Assembly (NCBI RefSeq): GCF_900108875.1 | Contig: NZ_FNYJ01000004.1 | Coordinates: forward strand, 34,681-98,680 | DNA from: Pseudomonas sp. NFR16 | GTDB lineage: Bacteria > Pseudomonadota > Gammaproteobacteria > Pseudomonadales > Pseudomonadaceae | Reading direction: 5' to 3' | DNA length: 64,000 nucleotides | In this document: positions 46,140-53,448 of the stretch, in pieces | Layout: each line of letters opens with the position of its first letter | Numbering within the stretch: position 1 is the stretch's first letter | Notes under the pieces: model-generated | The model's database searches: none | Seen by the model: only the letters and a program-made list of their open reading frames with translations | Told to the model about the DNA's origin: nothing | Program-made: the position numbers and the translations under genes

Positions 46140-48950
46140 ATGAGCCTGCCCGCCTCCTTCCTGGCCGATGTGAAGCGTTTGATTCCCGTACAACGTCGTT
46201 TCGACGACCCGCTCTCGACCCTCGCGTTTGGGACCGACGCCAGCTTTTACCGGTTGATTCCCAAGCTGGTCGTGCGTGTCGAATCCGAAGACGAAGTCGT
46301 CGCGCTGCTCAAGTGCGCCCAAGCTGACAAGGTGCCGGTGACCTTCCGCGCCGCCGGCACCAGCCTCTCGGGGCAAGCCATCAGCGATTCAGTGCTGATC
46401 GTGCTGGGGGATAACTGGAACGGCCGCGAAATCCGCGAGCACGGCACGCAGATTCGCCTGCAACCGGGCGTGATCGGCGCTCAGGCGAACGTCTGGCTGG
46501 CGCCTTTCGGTCGCAAACTGGGGCCGGATCCGGCGTCGATCAACGCCGCGAAAATCGGCGGCATCGTGGCCAACAACTCGAGCGGCATGTGTTGCGGGAC
46601 CGCGCAAAACACGTATCACACCCTCGCGGGGATGCGCATCGTGCTGGCCGATGGCACGCGCATCGACACAGAAGATGCAGGCAGCGTCGCCGCCTTCCGA
46701 AAAAGCCATGGGCACCTGCTTGATCAACTCGCGCAACTGGGACGCGAGACCCGCGCCAATGCCGAACTGGCCGCAAAGATTCGCCACAAATACCGTCTGA
46801 AAAACACCACCGGGCTGTCTCTCAACGCTCTGGTCGATTTCGATGATCCGCTGGACATCCTCAGCCACCTGCTCGTCGGCTCCGAGGGCACGCTGGGTTT
46901 CATCAGCGCCGTCACCTACGACACCGTGCTGGACCACGCCAACAAAGCCTCAGCGCTGATCGTGTTTCCTGATGTCGAGACCTGCTGCAATGCCGTGACC
47001 GTCCTGAAAAGCCAGCCCGTCGCGGCTGTCGAACTGCTCGACCGCCGCAGCATGCGCTCGGTGGAGAATAAGCCCGGCATGCCGTCGTTCGTACGCGAGC
47101 TGTCGGACAACGCCTGCGCGCTACTGATCGAAGCCCGCGCCGCCAGTCAGCCGTTGCTGCACGAGCAACTGGCGCAGATCATGGCATCGATTGCGCACTT
47201 CCCCGTGGATCAGCGGATCGATTTCACTGAAGATCCGACCGAAAACGCGCGCCTCTGGGCCATCCGCAAAGACATGTTCCCGGCCGTGGGCGCGGTCCGG
47301 GAAACCGGCACGACGGTGATCATCGAAGACGTGCTGTTCCCCATCGAGCAGTTGGCGATCGGCGTGCGGCGCCTGATTCAACTGTTCGAAAAGCATCGCT
47401 ATGACGAAGCCATCCTGTTCGGCCACGCGCTGGAGGGCAATCTGCACTTCGTCTTCACGCAGGGCTTCAATGACCCGTCCGAGATCGCCCGCTATTCAGC
47501 GTTCATGGACGACGTCACGCAACTGGTGGCGGTCGAGTTCAACGGCTCGCTCAAGGCCGAACATGGCACGGGCCGCAACATGGCGCCTTTCGTTGAGCTG
47601 GAATGGGGCCGCGATGCGTATCAATTGATGTGGGCCCTCAAACGGCTGCTCGATCCCAACGGCATTCTCAATCCGGATGTAGTACTGAGCGAAGATCCGC
47701 ACATCCACCTCAAGCACCTCAAACCGCTGCCCGCCGCCGACGCGATTGTCGACAAGTGCATCGAGTGCGGTTTCTGCGAGCCGGTGTGCCCTTCCAAAGG
47801 CCTGACACTGAGCCCGCGCCAGCGCATCGTGATATGGCGGGACATTCAGGCGAAGAAACGCGCAGGTGAGGATACCCGCGAGCTGGAGCGCGACTATCAC
47901 TACCAGGGCATCGAAACCTGCGCGGCCACCGGGCTGTGCGCGCAGCGTTGTCCGGTGGGCATCAACACCGGCGAGCTGGTGAAAAAACTGCGTGCCCAGG
48001 AAGCGACTCATGGCCAAGCCGCAGGCTGGCTCGCGCATCACTTCACGACCGCGTTACAAGGCGCGCGCTTCACGCTGCACGCCGCCAACGGCGCACGCAT
48101 GCTGCTGGGCGCTCCGAGGCTGACGCGGATTTCCGCAGCGCTCAGCAAAGCTTCATCGGGTCGAGTGCCGCAGTGGACGCCAGCCATGCCTCAGCCGGAA
48201 AACGCGATTCGCTTCACCCCGCCTATCGAAGATCAGCGTCCGCGGGTGGTGTACCTGGCGGCCTGCGTGTCGCGCGTGATGGGTCCTGCCGCGGGCGATC
48301 ATGAACAGATGTCGCTGATGGACAAAACCCGAGGCTTGCTGGAAAAAGCGGGCTATCAGGTGGTGTTTCCCGAGAACCAGGACAGCCTCTGCTGCGGCCA
48401 GCCGTTCGCGTCCAAAGGCTACGCCGAGCCAGCCGAAGAAAAGCGCCAGCAATTGCTGGCAGCACTGACCAAAGCCAGTCGCGGCGGGCTCGATCCGATC
48501 TACTGCGACACCAGTCCGTGCACGTTGCGGCTGGTTCAAGACCTCAAACCGTCGCCACTGGATCTTTACGATCCGGTGCGATTCATACGCACGCACCTGC
48601 TCGACAAACTCGTGTTCACGCCGCAACAGGAGGCCATCGCCGTGCACGTCACCTGCAGCACTCAGCACCTGGGCGAAAGCCAGGCGCTGATCGAGCTGGC
48701 GAGGCTGTGCAGCGTCAACGTGGTCATTCCCGAAGGCATCCATTGCTGTGGGTTTGCCGGTGATAAAGGCTTCACCACGCCGGAGCTGAACGCTCACTCG
48801 CTGCGCACGCTCAAAGACGCCGTGCAGTACTGCAGCGAAGGCATTTCAACCAGCAGGACATGCGAGATCGGCCTCACCCAGCATGGAGGCATCGACTACC
48901 ATGGACTGGTCTATCTGGTCGACCGGGTCACTCGACCAAGAACCGCTTGA
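46140..48950 (+). CDS. dld: FAD and iron-sulfur D-lactate dehydrogenase
   Basis: The 936-residue protein fuses an FAD-binding PCMH/VAO domain (about 35-470) to a 4Fe-4S domain (about 535-620; CIECGFCEPVCPSKG and CAATGLCAQRCPVG) and two cysteine-rich CCG domains (about 690-930). It matches quinone-linked D-lactate dehydrogenase of the Dld-II/GlcD-like type. GAGGAA precedes the ATG at 46140. Its place after lldP-lldD supports D-lactate as substrate; 2-hydroxyglutarate is possible but less likely. Confidence 0.93.
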   Translation: MSLPASFLADVKRLIPVQRRFDDPLSTLAFGTDASFYRLIPKLVVRVESEDEVVALLKCAQADKVPVTFRAAGTSLSGQAISDSVLIVLGDNWNGREIREHGTQIRLQPGVIGAQANVWLAPFGRKLGPDPASINAAKIGGIVANNSSGMCCGTAQNTYHTLAGMRIVLADGTRIDTEDAGSVAAFRKSHGHLLDQLAQLGRETRANAELAAKIRHKYRLKNTTGLSLNALVDFDDPLDILSHLLVGSEGTLGFISAVTYDTVLDHANKASALIVFPDVETCCNAVTVLKSQPVAAVELLDRRSMRSVENKPGMPSFVRELSDNACALLIEARAASQPLLHEQLAQIMASIAHFPVDQRIDFTEDPTENARLWAIRKDMFPAVGAVRETGTTVIIEDVLFPIEQLAIGVRRLIQLFEKHRYDEAILFGHALEGNLHFVFTQGFNDPSEIARYSAFMDDVTQLVAVEFNGSLKAEHGTGRNMAPFVELEWGRDAYQLMWALKRLLDPNGILNPDVVLSEDPHIHLKHLKPLPAADAIVDKCIECGFCEPVCPSKGLTLSPRQRIVIWRDIQAKKRAGEDTRELERDYHYQGIETCAATGLCAQRCPVGINTGELVKKLRAQEATHGQAAGWLAHHFTTALQGARFTLHAANGARMLLGAPRLTRISAALSKASSGRVPQWTPAMPQPENAIRFTPPIEDQRPRVVYLAACVSRVMGPAAGDHEQMSLMDKTRGLLEKAGYQVVFPENQDSLCCGQPFASKGYAEPAEEKRQQLLAALTKASRGGLDPIYCDTSPCTLRLVQDLKPSPLDLYDPVRFIRTHLLDKLVFTPQQEAIAVHVTCSTQHLGESQALIELARLCSVNVVIPEGIHCCGFAGDKGFTTPELNAHSLRTLKDAVQYCSEGISTSRTCEIGLTQHGGIDYHGLVYLVDRVTRPRTA

Positions 48951-48957
48951 TGCACAC

Positions 48958-48982
48958 AAATGGGGCAATTATTGCCCCATTT
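48958..48982 (+). terminator. Terminator of the lactate operon
   Basis: AAATGGGGCAA pairs perfectly with TTGCCCCATTT around TTA, 7 bases after the dld stop. The T-run is short. Confidence 0.75.
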
Positions 48983-49158
48983 CGCCGAAACATACTGCAA
49001 CATGGCTTTTTCCCACCATTCGCAAAATAAATAGAACCCCTGCGATAGCGGACAGTCCATCTCTTTAAGCGCCACAACCCGCTGGCGCTTATTCCTCTAT
49101 CTCGGACATCGGCCTGACACACCGGCCCTACCGAGTCCACAGGCTCAAGGAGATACAC

Positions 49159-49449
49159 ATGAAGCGCACAGCACTGACTGGACTGTTTCTTACCGCTGCA
49201 CTGTTGGGTTCCCCGGTATTCGCCGCTGATGACCTGTGCGGCGCAAACCTGCAGACGCTGAAGGATGCTCACACTTCGACCAGCACCAACATGAGTGCAG
49301 ACTCCAAAGAGGAGCTGGAGAAGACCATCGCCAGCGCCACCGCTGCGCAGAAGGCTGGCAATGACAAGGAATGCATCGAGCTGACCACCAAGGAAATCAC
49401 CTCGCTGAAAACCGGCGGTGACGGTTCCGACGGCGGCAACGCCAAGTAA
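49159..49449 (+). CDS. Small secreted protein of unknown function
   Basis: The 96-residue protein begins after AAGGAGATACAC. It has a signal peptide (KRTALTGLFLTAALL...FA, cleavage near residue 22). The mature part is short, acidic and Lys/Glu-rich with a Gly/Asp tail and two cysteines. It is likely periplasmic. I do not recognise a domain. Confidence 0.75.
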   Translation: MKRTALTGLFLTAALLGSPVFAADDLCGANLQTLKDAHTSTSTNMSADSKEELEKTIASATAAQKAGNDKECIELTTKEITSLKTGGDGSDGGNAK

Positions 49450-49510
49450 GTGCCGCAGACACGATAGCCAGCCTCCGGGCTGGCTGGGTGACGCGACACG
49501 AGGCGCGGAG

Positions 49511-49539
49511 TCGACGTATCTCATTGATTCGGGTACACT
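49511..49539 (+). promoter_or_regulatory. Candidate promoter of ssrA
   Basis: TCGACG, then 17 bases, then TACACT lies 30 bases before the mature 5' end of tmRNA. It fits a sigma-70 promoter with a fair -35. Confidence 0.55.
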
Positions 49540-49569
49540 CCGCGGCCTGACTGCTAGAGCAGCAGAATT

Positions 49570-49961
49570 GGGGCCGATTAGGATTCGACGCCGGTGATGA
49601 AACTCTAGGGGCATGCCGACTTGGTAACAGAAGTCGTAAATCCACTGTTGCAACTTTCTATAGTTGCCAATGACGAAACCTACGGGGAACAAGCTCTCGC
49701 TGCGTAAGCGGCGCTAGCCTTCCTTCTGGTAGCTTCGGCTCCAGCAATCATCAGGGGATGCCTGTAAACCCGAAATGATTGTCATACAGAACAGGATCGC
49801 CGTGCAGTACGCTGTGGACGAATCGGCTAAAACTTACACAGCTCGCCCAAAGCACCCTGCCCGTCGGGTCGCTGAGGGTTAACTTAATAGACACGGCTAA
49901 GCATGTAGGCCCGAAAGCGGAGTACTGGCGGACGGGGGTTCAAATCCCCCCGGCTCCACCA
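49570..49961 (+). ncRNA. ssrA: Transfer-messenger RNA (tmRNA)
   Basis: The 392-base gene begins GGGGCCGATTAGGATTCGAC and ends with the tRNA-like T arm (GGTTCAAATCC) and CCA. The tag frame at 49666-49707 encodes ANDETYGEQALAA then TAA. With SmpB it rescues stalled ribosomes and tags the product for proteolysis. A T-run hairpin at 49979-50011 follows. The 3' end is the apparent prophage attachment site. Confidence 0.97.
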
Positions 49962-49978
49962 CACAAGCTATACAATTC

Positions 49979-50011
49979 AAGCACTTAGCGTTACTCGCAA
50001 GTGCTTTTTTT
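49979..50011 (+). terminator. Terminator after ssrA
   Basis: AAGCACTT pairs with AAGTGCTT, then seven T residues. It lies 18 bases after the tmRNA end. It may now be phage DNA if the attachment site lies in the tmRNA end. Confidence 0.85.
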
Positions 50012-50039
50012 GTGCCTTTTGGGGCTGTTTTGGCTCAGA

Positions 50040-50058
50040 AATGACAGGGTAATGACAG
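50040..50058. repeat. Direct repeat AATGACAG near the attachment site
   Basis: Two AATGACAG copies lie 11 bases apart, about one helical turn, 80-100 bases from the ssrA end. Arm-type integrase sites often have this form. This is an inference from position. Confidence 0.35.
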
Positions 50059-50114
50059 CATCAGCGACAGACCCGCTTGCCGGTTTCGATTGGGAAAATG
50101 ATGATTCGATGACA

Positions 50115-50140
50115 AAGGGCCCACATCACTGCGGGCCCTT
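50115..50140 (-). terminator. Hairpin after the KGG gene
   Basis: AAGGGCCC pairs with GGGCCCTT around about ten bases. It lies 50 bases past the KGG gene stop on the minus strand, with only a short T-run. Confidence 0.55.
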
Positions 50141-50190
50141 CGTTCACATCTTTCGCAAGATGTAGCAATTACATCTAAATCGGCGGCTTG

Positions 50191-50400
50191 TTACTTATTC
50201 CCACCATGACTGTGCTGACCGCCTTTTTTACCGGCGTCAGACGCTTTCTGATGGTCATTCGCGAAATTGCCACCACGTCCACCTTGGTTGGTTTGAGACG
50301 ACGTACCGCCAGAAGCCTGGCCGCCCTTTTTACCAGCCTCGGAGGCCTTTTCACGATCGTTAGCAAAGTTTCCTGGATTGGAGTTTCCGGTGTTAGCCAT
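50191..50400 (-). CDS. KGG-motif stress protein
   Basis: The 69-residue hydrophilic protein has two repeats of the KGG type (NFANDREKASEAGKKGGQ and NFANDHQKASDAGKKGGQ) joined by a Gly/Ser/Gln-rich linker. KGG proteins (Pfam general stress family, con-10 type) respond to stress in other bacteria. GAGAGG lies before an ATG ATG pair (50403 and 50400); either start works. It is disordered by composition. It lies between ssrA and the phage tail genes and may be prophage cargo. Confidence 0.82.
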   Translation of the reverse strand: MANTGNSNPGNFANDREKASEAGKKGGQASGGTSSQTNQGGRGGNFANDHQKASDAGKKGGQHSHGGNK

Positions 50401-50403
50401 CAT

Positions 50404-50732
50404 TTTATCCTCTCTAGTTAATGAGTTTTGCTTGACGCATATTTTCAGATGCCCCATCCCCATGAACCGATCCCGAAAATTACCTGCTGGGCGACGAGCG
50501 GCTTGATGCCAAACTGATGTCTGGTGCCCTTCCCGGTGCGCCGGGTTCGAGTCGCGTTGCGACTTGGCAACTCAGTGCCGGGCGATTGAGCTGCGCGCCG
50601 GCGAATCTAGGTAGGCATAAATAAGCGCACTTAGGCAGATGCTGTTCCGCCTAAAACGGAGGGATTCCTCCCCGTGACGGCACATGGCTGTCATAGCCAG
50701 GATGCTGTCGATTGCGTAAGGTTCAAGGCTCA
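50404..50732. other. 329-base stretch with a possible gene remnant
   Basis: No complete gene is seen. A plus-strand frame at 50469-50624 reads DPENYLLGDERLDAKLMSGA and so on to a stop, with a stop just before it and no start. It could be a decayed gene end, but it is short. Confidence 0.35.
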
Positions 50733-51032
50733 ATGGACAGAGGAATCACCATCGTGGCGAAACCGAAGGCGGCTCTTAAGACCGCAGGCCTTCCTATAGG
50801 GCTGCCTGATCAGGTCTATGCGACCTGGGTGTCATCGATGAGTGACATTCTCACTACTGACAATGCGCGTCATGCCGCCGAGCGATATCAGTTTTTGTGC
50901 GGTTTTTCCCAAGCGCTCATCGATGCAAAAATTCTCGATGATGCCGATTACGCTAGCATGCGAGAGAAGCTGCTTGAAGCCTGGACAAAGACGGTCAACC
51001 GTGTGGATCAGGCCTCCGAATCCAGCATATAA
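50733..51032 (+). CDS. Hypothetical protein next to prophage end
   Basis: The 99-residue protein is mostly helical by composition (LPDQVYATWVSSMSDILTTD...ERYQFLCGFSQAL). AAGG lies before the ATG at 50733; a GTG at 50754 with GAGGA is also possible. No domain or signal peptide is recognised. It runs opposite to the late genes, so it is a likely cargo gene. Confidence 0.6.
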   Translation: MDRGITIVAKPKAALKTAGLPIGLPDQVYATWVSSMSDILTTDNARHAAERYQFLCGFSQALIDAKILDDADYASMREKLLEAWTKTVNRVDQASESSI

Positions 51033-51119
51033 CCCATCCGTTAAATTTTTCGCTTGAGTGAACCCGTGATCTCGACCCTGCTCTATTTACATAACGGTCC
51101 CACCGAAGGGTATTCACCT

Positions 51120-51314
51120 ATGCTGCTCGAAAATGTCGCTGTCGTTAAAGAAGCCCATACTGCAAAAGAAGCAAATGAATTGCTCGTGCAGGGCTGGCAG
51201 CTATTGGGTTTTGTGGAAAGCACAAAAGACGGCGGAGTGACTTACGTGCTCGGCCAGGCCAGATCCAGAGGCGCTGGAACATTGGGGCCAAGAACTGACC
51301 CGGAGCGTCGATAA
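51120..51314 (+). CDS. Small hypothetical protein next to prophage end
   Basis: The 64-residue protein starts at the ATG at 51120 with GAAGGG before it. It reads LLENVAVVKEAHTAKEANEL and continues to GWQLLGFVES. An in-frame TTG at 51054 gives a longer form but lacks a ribosome-binding site. It is in the same direction as the previous gene. The domain is not recognised. Confidence 0.6.
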   Translation: MLLENVAVVKEAHTAKEANELLVQGWQLLGFVESTKDGGVTYVLGQARSRGAGTLGPRTDPERR

Positions 51315-51339
51315 CCAGTTCACTCCACCACTGACTTAG

Positions 51340-51786
51340 TCAGCTCAACGCTCTGGAAACACCGTTCGCAATAGTGGCAGCGGAATACGGCACACCCCCA
51401 TTTTCATGCTTGATGATCTCTGTCGTGATCGCGATCAGCGTTTGCAGGCTGCGCAGGTCGATCGGCTGATTGGGTTGCGCACCGACACCCGCCGCCACTG
51501 CTCTGATGTAGGACTCGGTGTCGTTCTCCACACCTGGCGCCCACCGGTTGATCACTTCCCTTACTGTATCGATTCCAACTCCGCCCACGCTGGGCATTCC
51601 GTCCTTGCCTCGGTAGGCCAAGATCAGCTTGGCCAGCGCGCGGATGCCGTTCTCGGCAGTGTCAAACCGAGCGAACCGCTTCTCGATAGCCGGATCCGGA
51701 TCAAGCTGGCCCAGCCATTGATTGCGCGGGTTGTAGTCGATGTTGCCCGGGTTGTTGTTTCGTACGCCTCGGGTCATTTGGGGCAT
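51340..51786 (-). CDS. Phage virion-type protein with RNNNPGN motif
   Basis: The 148-residue protein has the phage motif RGVRNNNPGNIDYNPRNQWLG followed by RFARFDTAENGIRALAKLI. Proteins of this family are annotated as phage structural or candidate lytic proteins. It is the last gene of the late run, at the lysis position. GGAG lies before the ATG, as part of the repeated stem-loop module. Lytic activity is not proven by the sequence. Confidence 0.75.
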   Translation of the reverse strand: MPQMTRGVRNNNPGNIDYNPRNQWLGQLDPDPAIEKRFARFDTAENGIRALAKLILAYRGKDGMPSVGGVGIDTVREVINRWAPGVENDTESYIRAVAAGVGAQPNQPIDLRSLQTLIAITTEIIKHENGGVPYSAATIANGVSRALS

Positions 51787-52290
51787 CTACTTTTCTCCAG
51801 ACGTAAAAAACCCCGAACTTGTCGGGGTCTTGGTGTATGAGGTGGATCCGCCGAGCCTGACGCCCATCCAGAAGATTGCGGCCCGCCATCGCGCGGTACC
51901 GTCACCGGACGTGAGCGCGCGATAAAACACGGCGTCGCAGTCGGCCCGGGACAGAACACCCGTGGTGTACAGCCAGTCGTGCAGGATGGCTGCGCGCATC
52001 CCGTAACCGGCGAGCAGCCCGTAAAGTGCCAGGGTGGTGATCGCGAGTATCAACAGCGCCGGCGCCAGCCAGCCCCACGCGAACGCCCAGCCCACCAGCG
52101 CGCCGATCGAGGACCACCGGCAGACCTCACGCAGGATCCGGATCGAGGCCAGATCGCTGTAGAAATCGGCGGGCACCGCCAGCGCGCCGTGCACAGGATC
52201 GTTGAACGTCAGTTGCTCCTGGGTGGCCACATCCCACCGGCTGATGAAGCGCACGGCGGGATGGGTGTCGAACTTGCCGATCGCAATCAT
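51787..52290 (-). CDS. DUF1353-type phage protein with membrane segment
   Basis: The 167-residue protein has the DUF1353 signature (LTFNDPVHGALAVPADFYSD, LHDWLY). Between these blocks is a hydrophobic stretch (about residues 62-95, GWAFAWGWLAPALLILAITT) able to span a membrane once or twice. The ATG at 52290 overlaps the previous stop by 4 bases. The last codons form the stem of the terminator-like hairpin at 51811-51827. The function is unknown. Confidence 0.75.
   Translation of the reverse strand: MIAIGKFDTHPAVRFISRWDVATQEQLTFNDPVHGALAVPADFYSDLASIRILREVCRWSSIGALVGWAFAWGWLAPALLILAITTLALYGLLAGYGMRAAILHDWLYTTGVLSRADCDAVFYRALTSGDGTARWRAAIFWMGVRLGGSTSYTKTPTSSGFFTSGEK
51811..51827 (-). terminator. 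Stem-loop of repeated late-gene module (copy 3)
   Basis: CCCCGA pairs with TCGGGG and the minus strand continues TTTTTTACGTCTGGAGAAAA to the next start. It lies inside the 3' end of the DUF1353 gene. The same module occurs at 59531 and 60172. Confidence 0.7.
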
Positions 52291-52667
52291 GCTGGCCAGC
52301 CCTGCTTGAGCATTTCCTCGGTGAACGTGCGCGCATCCAGTGCAGAGATGAGCTCGCTCTCCCGGTCGAAGCACGCCTGCACGTGCTGCCGCACCGCCTT
52401 GGACACGGAAATGAGCGTCGGCCCGTCGAGCTGGATAAAGCCGTCGGGCGTTTTCCAGTTGCAGACGTAGGTGTCATCCATGAACGCCGACAGCGCGGCA
52501 CCGGTGATCAGCGCCTGACTGTCGCGGCCGGTATCCACAAACATTCCGCCGACGGTGATGCCTGCGGTTTCTGCATCGTAGCGCCGGGCCGCGATCTGCC
52601 CTCGGGTCAGTTCCAGCGTTGCAGCGGCTTTCATTTCCTTGGTCACTGCCTGGGAAAAGTCGATCAT
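52287..52667 (-). CDS. DUF4376 phage tail-region protein
   Basis: The 126-residue protein shows the DUF4376 pattern (RYDAETAGITVGGMFVDTGR; VCNWKTPDGFIQLD). Such genes lie beside tail fibres in phages. It overlaps both neighbours by 4 bases (ATGA), so the whole group is co-translated. Confidence 0.8.
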   Translation of the reverse strand: MIDFSQAVTKEMKAAATLELTRGQIAARRYDAETAGITVGGMFVDTGRDSQALITGAALSAFMDDTYVCNWKTPDGFIQLDGPTLISVSKAVRQHVQACFDRESELISALDARTFTEEMLKQGWPA

Positions 52668-52975
52668 GCTTCAGGCTCCTCGAGGGGCTGGGGGAATGCG
52701 ACAGGCCCGTCGGGCACGTCGATCAGGTCCTCGGGAAAGGCCTGTTCCTGGCTATAGTTGGCCGGCAGCGGCAGGATCAGCCTGATGACGAGCTCGCCAT
52801 CAATACGCTCCACATCGCCTGCAATCCAATCGCCCGACACCGCGCTCATGGGCAACGTCGCGCCATCGGGCAGCGGGCCGAAATCCAGCGCTGTGCCGTT
52901 GAGCGTCAAGACGTCACCCTGCTTGGTCACTTCCAGCGTGTCATCCCGGCGCTGAGGGGAGAGTTTGATAATCAT
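52664..52975 (-). CDS. Hypothetical tail-region protein
   Basis: The 103-residue protein begins IIKLSPQRRDDTLEVTKQGD and is beta-rich by composition. It has no known domain that I recognise. The ATG at 52975 overlaps the upstream stop by 4 bases. It may be a tail-fibre chaperone by position, which is only a guess. Confidence 0.7.
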   Translation of the reverse strand: MIIKLSPQRRDDTLEVTKQGDVLTLNGTALDFGPLPDGATLPMSAVSGDWIAGDVERIDGELVIRLILPLPANYSQEQAFPEDLIDVPDGPVAFPQPLEEPEA

Positions 52976-53448
52976 GTGAACCACCTTCCAATTGACATGA
53001 CGTTGATCGTCAGTTGTGCGTTGCTGGTTGTTGCAGTCGGCGTAGCCAGGTACGCGGTAGCAGTGCTGGTGCTGTTAGGGGCAATGTTCGACACCCACGA
53101 ACCTCGAGTAGACACTGCGCCTTCTACTGGCTGCGCAAACATCCTTGGTGGCGCAGCGAATACAGCCGGCATCGTGAAACTGACCAGTACATACCTGACG
53201 CCTGTGCCGTTGGTCCAAGTCTGCGCAGGGATTGTGACCACCTGGTTGGTAATCATTGTCCCATCGGCAAACTTGACGTAGTCGCCGGTAGCACTTGTGC
53301 CGTATTCGATCACAGCGCCTGTAGGTATGCCGCCAGACTGCGAGACCGTACCAAGGAGGTTGGCAGGGCCGAACAGACCTGCCGCGGATAGCAAAGAGGC
53401 CGATAGCGGCCAGGCTCCTAGAGCTGCGAGGTTTCTTGCACCGGCCAT
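52972..53448 (-). CDS. Short second tail-fibre protein
   Basis: The 158-residue protein starts at 53448, overlapping the upstream fibre stop by one base (TAATG). Its segment LLGTVSQSGGIPTGAVIEYG and its end INVMSIGRWFT match the C-terminal part of the upstream fibre (IVGTVSQASGVPTGAIIESG and LNMTAIGRWY). It is probably a copy of the fibre tip. The N-terminus lacks the coiled coil. Confidence 0.82.
   Translation of the reverse strand: MAGARNLAALGAWPLSASLLSAAGLFGPANLLGTVSQSGGIPTGAVIEYGTSATGDYVKFADGTMITNQVVTIPAQTWTNGTGVRYVLVSFTMPAVFAAPPRMFAQPVEGAVSTRGSWVSNIAPNSTSTATAYLATPTATTSNAQLTINVMSIGRWFT

Noticed and set aside
50469-50624. Possible gene remnant DPENYLLGDERLDAK...
   Set aside because: Only about 50 codons without a start; could be chance in high G+C sequence.
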